Of a stretch of 64,000 nt of DNA, positions 44,744 through 52,980 are shown piece after piece. The stretch lies in assembly GCF_900105385.1 (NCBI RefSeq), contig NZ_LT629772.1:62001-126000 (forward strand), written 5' to 3'. Source of the stretch: Microlunatus soli. GTDB taxonomy: Bacteria > Actinomycetota > Actinomycetes > Propionibacteriales > Propionibacteriaceae. The notes below the pieces were generated by a model that saw only the letters and a list, made by a program, of their open reading frames with translations, ran no database searches and had not been told where the DNA came from. The position numbers were made by a program, and so were the translations under genes. Numbering within the stretch: position 1 is the stretch's first letter; every line of letters starts with the position of its first letter.

Positions 44744-46579
44744 TTAGGCGGGCTGGAGTTTGCCGGTGAGCATCCAGAGGGCGACCTCGTTGTCGGCGTA
44801 CAGCGAGTTCTGGGTGATCGGGTCGTCGTTGGTCGGGAACTGCTTGACCCGGTCGCCGTTCAGCGTCGGGGTGTTCCCGTGCCGTTCGAACAGCGGGATG
44901 ATCGGCAGCGTCTTGTTGAAGATCTGGGCCAGCTTGGTGATGTTCTTCTTCAGGGCCGCCTCGTCGATGCCGCTACCGCTGGCATCGATCAGCTTCTGCA
45001 GATCGACCTTGCCGAAGCCCTCGACCGTCTGGGCCAACGGGAAGTTCATTCCCTTGCCGCCGCTGTTCTTGGCGATCGGATAATTGTGCGTCAAGAGGGC
45101 CGACACGAACGAGAAGTACGGATACGGCTGGGTCGAGTTGCCCCAACCCTGCAGCGCGAGCTGGAAGTTGCCCTTGTCGACGTCGATCGGCTGTTGGGTG
45201 CTGACCACGCCGTGCAGAGTGATCTTGATGCCGAACTTCGTCAACTGCTCGCTGAGATCCTTCGACGCGGCACTCCAGTCGGCGTAGTCGGACGGATACA
45301 GCAACTGGTAAGCAGCAGGCTTGCCGTTGGGCAGCTTCCAGCTACTACCGCTCTTCTTCCAGCCCGCGCCCTCCAACAGCTTCGCCGCCTTGTCCTGGTC
45401 GAACGCGTACGGCTCGAACTTGGACTGATCGGCCTTCTCGATCCAGATGTCGATCAGGTTGTCGGAGAAGCCGGTGTAGAACTTGGTCGGCACGCCGGAC
45501 TCGCCGAGCGCGACGGTTCCGTTCTGCTTGTGGTCGATGGCGAAGTTGAGTGCCTGCCGGACCTTGGGATCGGCGAACTCCTCGGCCTTGTCGAAGTTCA
45601 TGAACAACGCCGGGCCGGAGTACGTCGGCGGCCGGAGGATCTTGTAGCCGATGCTCTCGAACTGCTTCTCCGACGCCACCGGGAAGCCGTGGGTGGCGTA
45701 GTCGATGTCCTTGCTCAGCACCAGCGGCGTGACCGTCGGGGTCTCCCCGTTGTAGATCACCAACTTGTCGAACTTGACCGTGTCGGCGCCGAATCCGGTC
45801 TTGTTCTTGACCATCGTCAACTGGGTGTTGTTGATCGTCTTGTAGTCGATGTTGTAGGGCCCACTGACGACGTACTCCTTGGGCGCGAACTCGATCAACT
45901 TCTTGTTCAGCGCGGTCACCTCTTTGGAATCGGAGTCCTTGCCCGCTTCCTTCAGTGACTTGGCCTGGTCGGCGTACTCGCCGTAGACCGAGCTGGCGAC
46001 GATGTTGCTGCGCAGCAGGTAGCGCTCGACCACCATCGCCGGCTGATTCATCCGCAGCGTGAACGTGGTGTCGTCCGGCGCGTCGATCTTGTCGACGTAG
46101 CTCCACAGCGGCGAGTTCAGGATCCAGTGGCACCAGAAGGTCGTCACGTAGTCCTTGGCGGTCAGCGCTGATCCGTCGCTCCACTTCAGCCCGGACTTGA
46201 CCTTCACGGTGTAGGTGTTGGTCTTCTTGTCCAGCTCGTAGGAGTCGGCCAGGAACAACTCCCAGGTCTGTTCCTTCCAGTGGTACATGCCGCTCGGCAG
46301 CAGGAACAGATCGGTGTACGGCGTCCCGGCCAGGATCGCGTTCGGCGACCCGACCAACGGCTTGCCGACGGCGTTGTAGTTGCCTTGTGGAGAAGGAAGA
46401 TAGGGGTACGCACCGCGATACTCGCCGCCACCGGCAGCACCACCCGACGCGCCCTTGCCGCCGCTCTTCGGCTCAGCCGGCGCGCAACCGGTCGCGGCAC
46501 CGACGCCGGCGATGCCGACGGTCGAGAGCCCGACCAACTGCAGCAGACTCCGACGTGAAACTCCGTTTGGTTCACTCAT
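44744..46579 (-). CDS. ABC transporter substrate-binding lipoprotein, family 5 (OppA/DppA type)
   Basis: 611 residues. The signal SRRSLLQLVGLSTVGIAGVG with lipobox GAATGCAP marks a Tat-type lipoprotein. A G/S/K-rich spacer follows. Family 5 signatures include VKSGLKWSDGSALTAKDYV, ALNFAIDHKQNG and AAKLLEGAGWKKSGSSWKLP. It binds peptides, nickel or oligosaccharides; actinobacterial members with this arrangement often take sugars, so peptide specificity is not assured. Its start overlaps the small membrane protein stop (ATGA). It is the last gene of the minus-strand operon 50912-44744. Confidence 0.92.
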   Translation of the reverse strand: MSEPNGVSRRSLLQLVGLSTVGIAGVGAATGCAPAEPKSGGKGASGGAAGGGEYRGAYPYLPSPQGNYNAVGKPLVGSPNAILAGTPYTDLFLLPSGMYHWKEQTWELFLADSYELDKKTNTYTVKVKSGLKWSDGSALTAKDYVTTFWCHWILNSPLWSYVDKIDAPDDTTFTLRMNQPAMVVERYLLRSNIVASSVYGEYADQAKSLKEAGKDSDSKEVTALNKKLIEFAPKEYVVSGPYNIDYKTINNTQLTMVKNKTGFGADTVKFDKLVIYNGETPTVTPLVLSKDIDYATHGFPVASEKQFESIGYKILRPPTYSGPALFMNFDKAEEFADPKVRQALNFAIDHKQNGTVALGESGVPTKFYTGFSDNLIDIWIEKADQSKFEPYAFDQDKAAKLLEGAGWKKSGSSWKLPNGKPAAYQLLYPSDYADWSAASKDLSEQLTKFGIKITLHGVVSTQQPIDVDKGNFQLALQGWGNSTQPYPYFSFVSALLTHNYPIAKNSGGKGMNFPLAQTVEGFGKVDLQKLIDASGSGIDEAALKKNITKLAQIFNKTLPIIPLFERHGNTPTLNGDRVKQFPTNDDPITQNSLYADNEVALWMLTGKLQPA

Positions 46580-46782
46580 TGGTTCTCCTTGGGTGACATC
46601 CGGCGGGACTGTCGACGGGCGAGTGGGATGGCTACACCGATCATGACTCCCCCCATGATCAAATTGATGATAGTGACAACGAACTGACTACTGCCGGGTT
46701 TGACGATCAGGAACAGCAACACCGACGTCAGCACCAACAAGATCCCCATGCTGAGTGCTGCCCTGATCACCAGACTGATCAT
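46576..46782 (-). CDS. Small two-helix membrane protein within the Opp-type operon
   Basis: 68 residues. Two hydrophobic helices, ALSMGILLVLTSVLLFLIV and FVVTIINLIMGGVMIGVAIP, are joined by KPGSSQ and followed by a basic tail ARRQSRRMSPKEN. It overlaps the ATPase gene upstream and the binding-protein gene downstream by ATGA each, so it is translated and coupled. I know no named family for it. It may be an accessory subunit of the transporter. Confidence 0.8.
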   Translation of the reverse strand: MISLVIRAALSMGILLVLTSVLLFLIVKPGSSQFVVTIINLIMGGVMIGVAIPLARRQSRRMSPKENQ

Positions 46783-47858
46783 TGTCCCGACCCCGATGCC
46801 GAAGCCGGCTCGGTCCTGACACCTCGAAGATCGTCGAGCTCATGCTCCCCGGCTTCCCGGGCGACCACGTGACAGGACACCTCCCGACGCTCTCCGATCC
46901 TGACCAGCTGCGGCTCCTCCACCTCACACAACCCCTCTTCGTTGATCGGGCACCGCGGATGGAAGGTGCAGCCGCTGGGCAGCGCGGCCAGGCTCGGAAT
47001 CTCCGCGCTGCGCAATCCGCCACCCGGCAGCTTCTTGGCGGCCAGATCGGGATCCGGCTCGGGCACCGCGTCCAACAACGCCCGGGTATACGGGTGCTGC
47101 GGGTTCTTGATCACTTCCTGGGTCGGGCCGTACTCGACCACCCGGCCCAGATACATCACCGCGGTCCGGCCCTGCCAGCCGAAGTACTTGGCGATCGCCA
47201 GGTCATGGGTGATGAACAGAAATCCGACACCGAGGTCGTCCCGCAGCCGGCCGAGCATGTTCAGCATCGCAACCCGGATGGACACGTCCAACATCGAGGT
47301 GGATTCGTCGGCGATGATCAACTTCGGATTCAGCGACAGCGCCCGGGCAACCGACGCGCGTTGTCGCTGGCCACCGGACAATTGATGCGGGAACTTCGGC
47401 AGATAACTCTCCGGCGGTGTCAGATCGACCCGCCGCAGCAGCTCGGCGCTCTGTTCCCAAGCAGCGTCGTTGGACTTGGCCAGACCGTGCTTGCGGAGCG
47501 GAGCGGCGAGCGACTTGTAGACGCTCCGGATCGGGTTCAGCGAGGCGTACGGATCCTGATGGACGTACTGCACCGCGGTCCGGAAGTCGGCGAAGGTCTC
47601 CTTGTTCATCGACCAGATGTCCCGGCCGCCGAACTCGACCGTGCCGGCCGTCGGCTTGCTCAGGCCGGCGGCCATCCGGGCGGTGGTGGTCTTGCCGCAG
47701 CCGGACTCGCCGACCACGCACAACACCTCGCCGGCGTTCACGGTCAGCGAGACGTCACGGACCGCCGGCCGTTCGCCGCGCTTGGTCTGAAAGATCTGCG
47801 AAACGCCCTTCAGCTCCATCAGCGGAGCATCCGTCCGTGCACCGAGCTGCTCAGACAT
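46779..47858 (-). CDS. Oligopeptide/dipeptide-type ABC transporter ATPase (OppF/DppF type)
   Basis: 359 residues. Walker A is GESGCGKTTTA, the signature is LSGGQRQRA and Walker B is LIIADESTSMLD. The C-terminal oligopeptide/dipeptide (OPD) domain is present, with CTFHPRCPINEEGLC bearing the cysteine cluster that can hold an iron-sulfur cluster in this class. It overlaps the next ATPase gene upstream by 8 nt. It heterodimerises with the OppD-type protein. Confidence 0.95.
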   Translation of the reverse strand: MSEQLGARTDAPLMELKGVSQIFQTKRGERPAVRDVSLTVNAGEVLCVVGESGCGKTTTARMAAGLSKPTAGTVEFGGRDIWSMNKETFADFRTAVQYVHQDPYASLNPIRSVYKSLAAPLRKHGLAKSNDAAWEQSAELLRRVDLTPPESYLPKFPHQLSGGQRQRASVARALSLNPKLIIADESTSMLDVSIRVAMLNMLGRLRDDLGVGFLFITHDLAIAKYFGWQGRTAVMYLGRVVEYGPTQEVIKNPQHPYTRALLDAVPEPDPDLAAKKLPGGGLRSAEIPSLAALPSGCTFHPRCPINEEGLCEVEEPQLVRIGERREVSCHVVAREAGEHELDDLRGVRTEPASASGSGQ

Positions 47859-48903
47859 CGGCCGTCACCACCTCTCGCTTGCTGTCCACGTCCTGCCAGC
47901 GCAGGCACGCGGCCGTGTGGCTGAGCCCTTCGGCCCGCCCCTCGATCATGTCCAGCTGTGGATCGGTCGTCGCGCAGTCGTCGATCGCGTACTCGCAGCG
48001 ATCCCGGAACGCGCAGCCGGCCGGCAGTGTTGCCAGCGACGGTGGCGATCCCGGAATCGACGCCAAGGTCGGGAGATCCCCGGTCACCGGCGGCACCGCG
48101 TTGATCAGACCGGCGGTGTAGGGGTGCCGGGCGGAGGAGAAGATGTCTCGTACGCTGCCGGTCTCGATGATCCGGCCGGCATACATCGTGGCCACCCGGT
48201 CGGCCAACTCCGCGGCCAGCGCCAGGTCGTGGGTGATGAAGATCATCGTGAAGCCGAGCTTCTCCCGCAGTTCCGACAGCACGTCGACGATCGCCCGCTG
48301 GGTCAGGATGTCCAACGCCGTGGTGGGCTCGTCCAAGATCAACAACCGCGGGTCCAGCAGCAGACTCATCGCGATCAGCACCCGCTGTCGCATGCCGCCG
48401 GACAGTTCGTGCGGGTAGCTGGGCAGCACCTGTTTGGGCTCCAGCCGGACCAGCCGCAGGGTCTCCGCGCTCTTCTCCGCGATCTGTTCCTTGGTCGGCT
48501 TCACGCCGCCGACCTGGTGGGCGCGCATGGTGTCGGCCATCTGATCGCCGATCCGCATCACCGGATTGAACGAGTTCATCGCACCCTGGAAGACGATCGC
48601 CGCTTCTTCCCATCGCCAACGCCGCAGCGCCTGCCGGCTCAGCTTGAGCACGTCGATGGTCTTGCCGTCCTTGCCGACATAGGACAGCTTCCCGTGCGGG
48701 ACGCTGCCCAGTCGGGGCAGCAGCCGGAGCAGGCCGAGGCCCAGGGTGGTCTTGCCGCAGCCGGACTCGCCGACCAGAGCCAGTGACTGTCCCGGATACA
48801 GATCGAAGCTGACGCCGCGGACCGCATCGACATGCTGGCGTGACCCGGTCTGATAGCGCACCACCAGGTCCTCGGCCGAGAGGATCGGAGTATTGCTGTT
48901 CAT
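47851..48903 (-). CDS. Oligopeptide/dipeptide-type ABC transporter ATPase (OppD/DppD type)
   Basis: 350 residues. Walker A is GESGCGKTTLG, the signature is LSGGMRQRV and Walker B is LLILDEPTTALD, followed by the H-loop IFITHDLAL. The OPD C-terminal motif CAFRDRCEYAIDDC is present. It lies 22 nt after the OppC-type permease gene and overlaps the OppF-type gene, consistent with one transcript. Confidence 0.95.
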   Translation of the reverse strand: MNSNTPILSAEDLVVRYQTGSRQHVDAVRGVSFDLYPGQSLALVGESGCGKTTLGLGLLRLLPRLGSVPHGKLSYVGKDGKTIDVLKLSRQALRRWRWEEAAIVFQGAMNSFNPVMRIGDQMADTMRAHQVGGVKPTKEQIAEKSAETLRLVRLEPKQVLPSYPHELSGGMRQRVLIAMSLLLDPRLLILDEPTTALDILTQRAIVDVLSELREKLGFTMIFITHDLALAAELADRVATMYAGRIIETGSVRDIFSSARHPYTAGLINAVPPVTGDLPTLASIPGSPPSLATLPAGCAFRDRCEYAIDDCATTDPQLDMIEGRAEGLSHTAACLRWQDVDSKREVVTADV

Positions 48904-48925
48904 CTGCTCAGTCCTTCCAGCCTGG

Positions 48926-49828
48926 TCAGCGATCGCGGAGCCGCGGGTTGAGGATCTCTTCCAGCGAACGGCTGAGCATGATCAACCCGAGCTGCAGCAG
49001 CACGATCATCGCTACCGGAGAGAAGATGTAACTCATCGCCGAGGGATTGAACATCGCTCCGGATGTCCAGCCGTCGTTGATCATGATGCCCCAGTTGTTC
49101 CCGGCCATCGGCGCCAGACCGAGGACGTACAGACCGACCAGGGCGTAGATCGCATTGGTGATCGCGATGATGAAGTTGATCAAGATATAGCTCGCCATGT
49201 TCGGCACGATCTCGACGAACACGATCCGCATGGTTCCAAGATTCAGCAGCCGTGCCGCCTCGACGAATTCGCGCTCCTTCAGCGACAGCACCTGGGCGCG
49301 GATCGAACGCATCAGCACCGGCCAGGACAGACCGCCGATCAGCGCCGCCAGCGCCAACGGCGAGTTCAACTGGAAGAACGCGCCGAGCACCGCCAGCAGA
49401 ACGATCTGCGGGATCGTCATCACGATGTCGGTGATCTGCAGCATGACCGCATCGAACCGGCCCCGGAAGTAGGCGGCGAGAGCGCCGATGGCGACCGCGA
49501 TCACCGTGGTCAGCGCGGCGGCGCCGAACCCGACCAGGATCACCGGCGCACCCCCGCGCATGATCATCGCCAGCACGTCCTGACCGCTGCCGTTGGTGCC
49601 CAACGGGTGCCCGGCACCGGGCCCGACCCAGATCGCTTGGGTGTCCGAGGCGGGGGCCGAGACCACCAGCGGCCCGATCAGCGCCACCGCGACGATGATC
49701 ACGACCAGGATCAGCCCGGCGAATCCGGACGGACTCCGGGTGAGTTGGGCGAAGAGCCCCGAGCCGCGCATGCTGCTCCGGCCCGCGGCCGCCGGCAGCC
49801 CTGCTTGCTCGACGGTTGCCTGTGCCAT
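48926..49828 (-). CDS. Oligopeptide/dipeptide-type ABC permease (OppC/DppC type)
   Basis: 300 residues with an N-terminal helix (GFAGLILVVIIVAVALIGPLV) and five further membrane segments. HPLGTNGSGQDVLAMIMRG is the characteristic motif just after the first helix of DppC proteins. The EAA region is EAARLLNLGTMRIVFVEIVPN. It pairs with the OppB-type permease 4 nt upstream. Confidence 0.94.
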   Translation of the reverse strand: MAQATVEQAGLPAAAGRSSMRGSGLFAQLTRSPSGFAGLILVVIIVAVALIGPLVVSAPASDTQAIWVGPGAGHPLGTNGSGQDVLAMIMRGGAPVILVGFGAAALTTVIAVAIGALAAYFRGRFDAVMLQITDIVMTIPQIVLLAVLGAFFQLNSPLALAALIGGLSWPVLMRSIRAQVLSLKEREFVEAARLLNLGTMRIVFVEIVPNMASYILINFIIAITNAIYALVGLYVLGLAPMAGNNWGIMINDGWTSGAMFNPSAMSYIFSPVAMIVLLQLGLIMLSRSLEEILNPRLRDR

Positions 49829-49832
49829 CGGG

Positions 49833-50912
49833 TCAGTCCTTCGTCTCGTCGGTACGGATCCGCGGATCCAGCAGGCTGTAGATCAGGTCGGCGATCAGGT
49901 TGGCGAACACGACCGTCACCGTGATCACCAACAGGATTCCCTGCAGCACGGTGTAGTCGCGGGTCTGCAGTGCGCTGTACAGCGTGATGCCGATGCCGTC
50001 GTATTTGAACGTCTGCTCGACGAAGATCGCTCCGCCCACCACGAAGCCCGCCTGGGTCGCGATCTGGGCGACCAACGGAAGGATCGCGTTCCGCCCGACG
50101 TAGGCGGTCCGGATCCGGGCGTCGGTCAGACCGCGGGCGCGGGCGACGGTGACGTAGTCCTCACCGAGGATCTGCGTGGTGGAGGACTTCATGATCAACG
50201 CCCAGGTGCCGGCCGTGGTCAAGACGTAGGTCAGGATCGGCAGCGAGGCGTGGTAGAAGATGTCGGACACCCAGGCCAACCCGTACGAGGGGTCGACGCC
50301 GGGCGTCACGGTGCCACGCATCGAGGCGACGTCGAACAGGTGCAGCAGCGCACCGCCGATCACGACGATGATGATTGCCAGCAGGTAGTTCGGGATGGCG
50401 TGCAGCATGCTGCCGATCGCGGTCACGGCGTGGTCGATGACACCGCTGCGCCGGTAGGCCATCACCATCCCCAGCAGCAGCCCGATGGCGATCGCGATCA
50501 GCATCCCGATGCCGACACTGAACAATGTCCACGGCAGATAGGTGGCGATCATGTCGATCACCGACACGCCGCGGCTGGAGATCGACATCCCCATGTCGCC
50601 CCGGACCAGGCCGCCGAGGTAGTCGAAGTAGGCCAGCAGCGCGGGCTTCTCGGGGTCGAAACTGAAGTACGACCTGGCCGAGGCGGCCGCGTCGGCGTAG
50701 CTCACGCCGTACTGCGCGATCTGTTGGTTGATGTAGACCTGGACCGGGTTACCGGGGAGCAGTCGGACCATGAAGAAGACAGCGGTAGCGACCACCCAGA
50801 CGACGAAGATCGCCCGGAGCACTCGCCTCAGTACGTAGTTCCGCCATATCTTCCGCAGGACCGGCACCGCTCCCGCTGCACGCGGGGCGACCCCGACTTC
50901 GACCGCTGCCAT
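49833..50912 (-). CDS. Oligopeptide/dipeptide-type ABC permease (OppB/DppB type)
   Basis: 359 residues from ATG 50912, chosen for GGGAGG just upstream; an in-frame start at 50978 lacks a site. RRVLRAIFVVWVVATAVFFMVRLLPGNP is the N-terminal helix and the GxP-type motif of DppB proteins. The EAA-type loop is TVARARGLTDARIRTAYVGRN. It is the first gene of the operon permease-permease-ATPase-ATPase-small protein-binding protein. Confidence 0.94.
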   Translation of the reverse strand: MAAVEVGVAPRAAGAVPVLRKIWRNYVLRRVLRAIFVVWVVATAVFFMVRLLPGNPVQVYINQQIAQYGVSYADAAASARSYFSFDPEKPALLAYFDYLGGLVRGDMGMSISSRGVSVIDMIATYLPWTLFSVGIGMLIAIAIGLLLGMVMAYRRSGVIDHAVTAIGSMLHAIPNYLLAIIIVVIGGALLHLFDVASMRGTVTPGVDPSYGLAWVSDIFYHASLPILTYVLTTAGTWALIMKSSTTQILGEDYVTVARARGLTDARIRTAYVGRNAILPLVAQIATQAGFVVGGAIFVEQTFKYDGIGITLYSALQTRDYTVLQGILLVITVTVVFANLIADLIYSLLDPRIRTDETKD

Positions 50913-51005
50913 CGTCCTCCCAATCTCATGAGTCGTCCGTCCCGGCTGCGCCCGGTCCTTCGACCCGAACGCTCCCAAACCCTGGGAGCGTAACTGGGAT
51001 CATGG

Positions 51006-51053
51006 TTGCACGCTACTGTTTCGTTTGATCTACTTTCCGTCACTTTCGTGCAA
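51006..51053. promoter_or_regulatory. Possible operator/promoter region of the Opp-type operon
   Basis: TTGCACG (51006-51012) and CGTGCAA (51047-51053) are 7-bp inverted repeats around an A/T-richer stretch in the 232-nt gap 50913-51144. It is upstream of the transporter operon. No clear promoter pair was found. Confidence 0.3.
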
Positions 51054-51144
51054 CAATCCTGCGCTACTCCGGCTCAGGACTCAGTGACGACGGGGGCAAT
51101 CGCACCGACTCCGTCGATGGACCGTTTCAGGATGATGGGCCGTC

Positions 51145-51924
51145 TCAGGATTCTTGGATCGCGGCGGTGATCTCGTCGACGGCCTGGGCGTTGCCGGCCA
51201 CGTACCAGCTGTGTCCGCCCTGTTCGACCACCCGACCGACGCCGCCCGCGGCCTCGACCAGCGCGGCGCCGGGGATCCAGTCCCAGGGCAGCGTCCCGAC
51301 ATGCAGCGAGGCTCCGATCCGGCCGCCGGCCACCGAGGCCAGTTCGATCGAACCCGAGCCGATCACCCGTACGGTGGCCGCGCCGGAGATCGCGTTCAAC
51401 AGCGGCGCCAGACCGCCGATGGTGTCGGCTTTCAGCCGAGCCGGCGGCAGGTAGCTGCCGATCGACAGCTCCGCCAGCGGCGCATCGGCCAGTTCGTCGA
51501 CCTCGACCCCGTTGCAGGTGGTGCGGTGGCCGCGGCCGCCGACCCACAGCTCATCGGCAACCGGATGGTAGACCGCGCCCAGCACCAGCCCGTCGGGGTC
51601 GGTCAGCCCGACCGCGGAACACCAGATGCCGATCTTGGACAGGAAGTTGTAGGTACCGTCGACCGGATCGATGTACCAGGTCCGTTCCCCCGGCCGTCGG
51701 GCCCCTTCCTCACCGACCAGCCCGTCGTCGGGACGCTGCTCGATCAACCGTTCGCTGATCAACTTCTCCGCGGCATGATCGGCGTCAGAGACCACATCGG
51801 AGATCGACGTCTTGTGATGGGTCTCCAGCCCTTCGGCCAGCATCGAGGCGGCCAGCCGGCCGGCGTCGCGGACGAGCTGGGCGGCCAGGTCGAGATCTTC
51901 GGACGTTGCATCGGCGGCAGTCAC
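51145..51924 (-). CDS. Inositol-monophosphatase family phosphatase
   Basis: 259 residues from GTG 51924 (leaderless). Metal-binding motifs of the IMPase fold are present: SDADHAAEKLI, LVGEEGARRPG, YIDPVDGTYNFL and LPWDWIPGAALV. Substrates in the family include inositol phosphate, fructose-1,6-bisphosphate, histidinol phosphate and PAP; the motifs do not separate them. In actinobacteria such a gene often lies in this sigA-linked region. Confidence 0.9.
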   Translation of the reverse strand: MTAADATSEDLDLAAQLVRDAGRLAASMLAEGLETHHKTSISDVVSDADHAAEKLISERLIEQRPDDGLVGEEGARRPGERTWYIDPVDGTYNFLSKIGIWCSAVGLTDPDGLVLGAVYHPVADELWVGGRGHRTTCNGVEVDELADAPLAELSIGSYLPPARLKADTIGGLAPLLNAISGAATVRVIGSGSIELASVAGGRIGASLHVGTLPWDWIPGAALVEAAGGVGRVVEQGGHSWYVAGNAQAVDEITAAIQES

Positions 51925-51930
51925 GGCGCC

Positions 51931-51936
51931 AGCCTA
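51931..51936 (-). promoter_or_regulatory. -10 box for leaderless transcription of the IMPase gene
   Basis: On the minus strand TAGGCT ends 6 nt before GTG 51924. Confidence 0.5.
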
Positions 51937-52007
51937 ACGGCCGAAGCCGGAGCTGATCTGCGAGCACTGCCGGCGGGTCGGCCGCACGATCAGCAGATCC
52001 ACCGTGA

Positions 52008-52823
52008 TCAGTGCGGACCCGGTTCCCAGCCCTCGCCACAGGCACCGCCGTCGGACGCCTCGTTGATGTTGATCTCGTCGCCGGCTCGCGTCATCAGCGG
52101 ATTGTAGAAGGCTGCGACCTCCTGCGAGGCCTGCGGAATGTAGTGGAAGATCAGCGAACGCCGGAACCGATCGCTGGTGTTCGGCCGCGAACCGTGCACC
52201 AGACTGCCGTGGAAGAACAGCACATCGCCCGGCTCCATCTCGGTCTGGACGATCTCGACACCGTCGGGCAGCGGCACCTGGGCATCGGTGAAGGACTCGG
52301 ACTCATCGGCCGGCTCCAGGCAGAGCAGCTGGATCCGGTGTGATCCGGGCACCACCTTCAGACCACCGTTGTCGCCGGCGATCCGGTCCATTGCGATCCA
52401 GGCGGCGATGCAGGTCTCCGGATGAGCCTGCAGGAACATGTTGTCCTGGTGCATCGCCTGACCGCGGGCGGTCGGTGGCTTGAAGTAGAACATCGACTGG
52501 GCGGCGAGGGCCGGGCCGATCAGCGACTCCACGACATCGAAGATCCGCCGATCGATCATCAGCTCGCGAGCGATCCGGCCGGCCTCCATCTCCGGATGCC
52601 GATGGGGGTGGACGAATCGCGGGTATCGCCGCAGGATGTCGTCCTCGGCAACGTGATCATCGTGGCCGAAGGAGTTGTCCCGCTCGACCTGCTCGGTGAA
52701 AACGTCGCGGATGCGGGAGATCTCGTCCGGACCGATCAATCCACGGACCTGGACGACACCTTGGCTCTGATAGGAGGTGGTGGCGTTGTCGACCTCGGCG
52801 ATGAATGTCGTCATGATCGACAT
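52008..52823 (-). CDS. Phytanoyl-CoA dioxygenase (PhyH) family Fe(II)/2-oxoglutarate oxygenase
   Basis: 271 residues (a second ATG three codons in is equally possible). The iron ligands are the HxD in AMHQDNMF and the distal His in GSLVHGSRPN, with Arg in DRFRRSLIFHYIP for 2-oxoglutarate. The double-stranded beta-helix core is complete. It hydroxylates a small molecule. The DNA context (topoisomerase B and IMPase) gives no hint of the substrate. Confidence 0.87.
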   Translation of the reverse strand: MSIMTTFIAEVDNATTSYQSQGVVQVRGLIGPDEISRIRDVFTEQVERDNSFGHDDHVAEDDILRRYPRFVHPHRHPEMEAGRIARELMIDRRIFDVVESLIGPALAAQSMFYFKPPTARGQAMHQDNMFLQAHPETCIAAWIAMDRIAGDNGGLKVVPGSHRIQLLCLEPADESESFTDAQVPLPDGVEIVQTEMEPGDVLFFHGSLVHGSRPNTSDRFRRSLIFHYIPQASQEVAAFYNPLMTRAGDEININEASDGGACGEGWEPGPH

Positions 52824-52894
52824 GGTGTCACGCAGCGCCCCGCGGTGACGAGGGGTGGATCCGCTGAAAACATGCGAGATCCTGCTACCAGAGC

Positions 52895-52954
52895 CCTGAC
52901 CTTGTCGAAGGGCTGGTACTCGGTAGGGGCTACCGGTCCTTCGACAAGCTCAGG
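52895..52954. repeat. Dispersed palindrome downstream of topoisomerase B
   Basis: CCTGACCTTGTCGAAGG (52895-52911) and CCTTCGACAAGCTCAGG (52938-52954) form arms with one mismatch. An extra GCAAGCTCAGGACGCTTGCG follows at 52961-52980, itself a short hairpin ending at the topoisomerase stop codon. It probably terminates transcription of that gene. Confidence 0.85.
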
Positions 52955-52980
52955 ACTCTTGCAAGCTCAGGACGCTTGCG

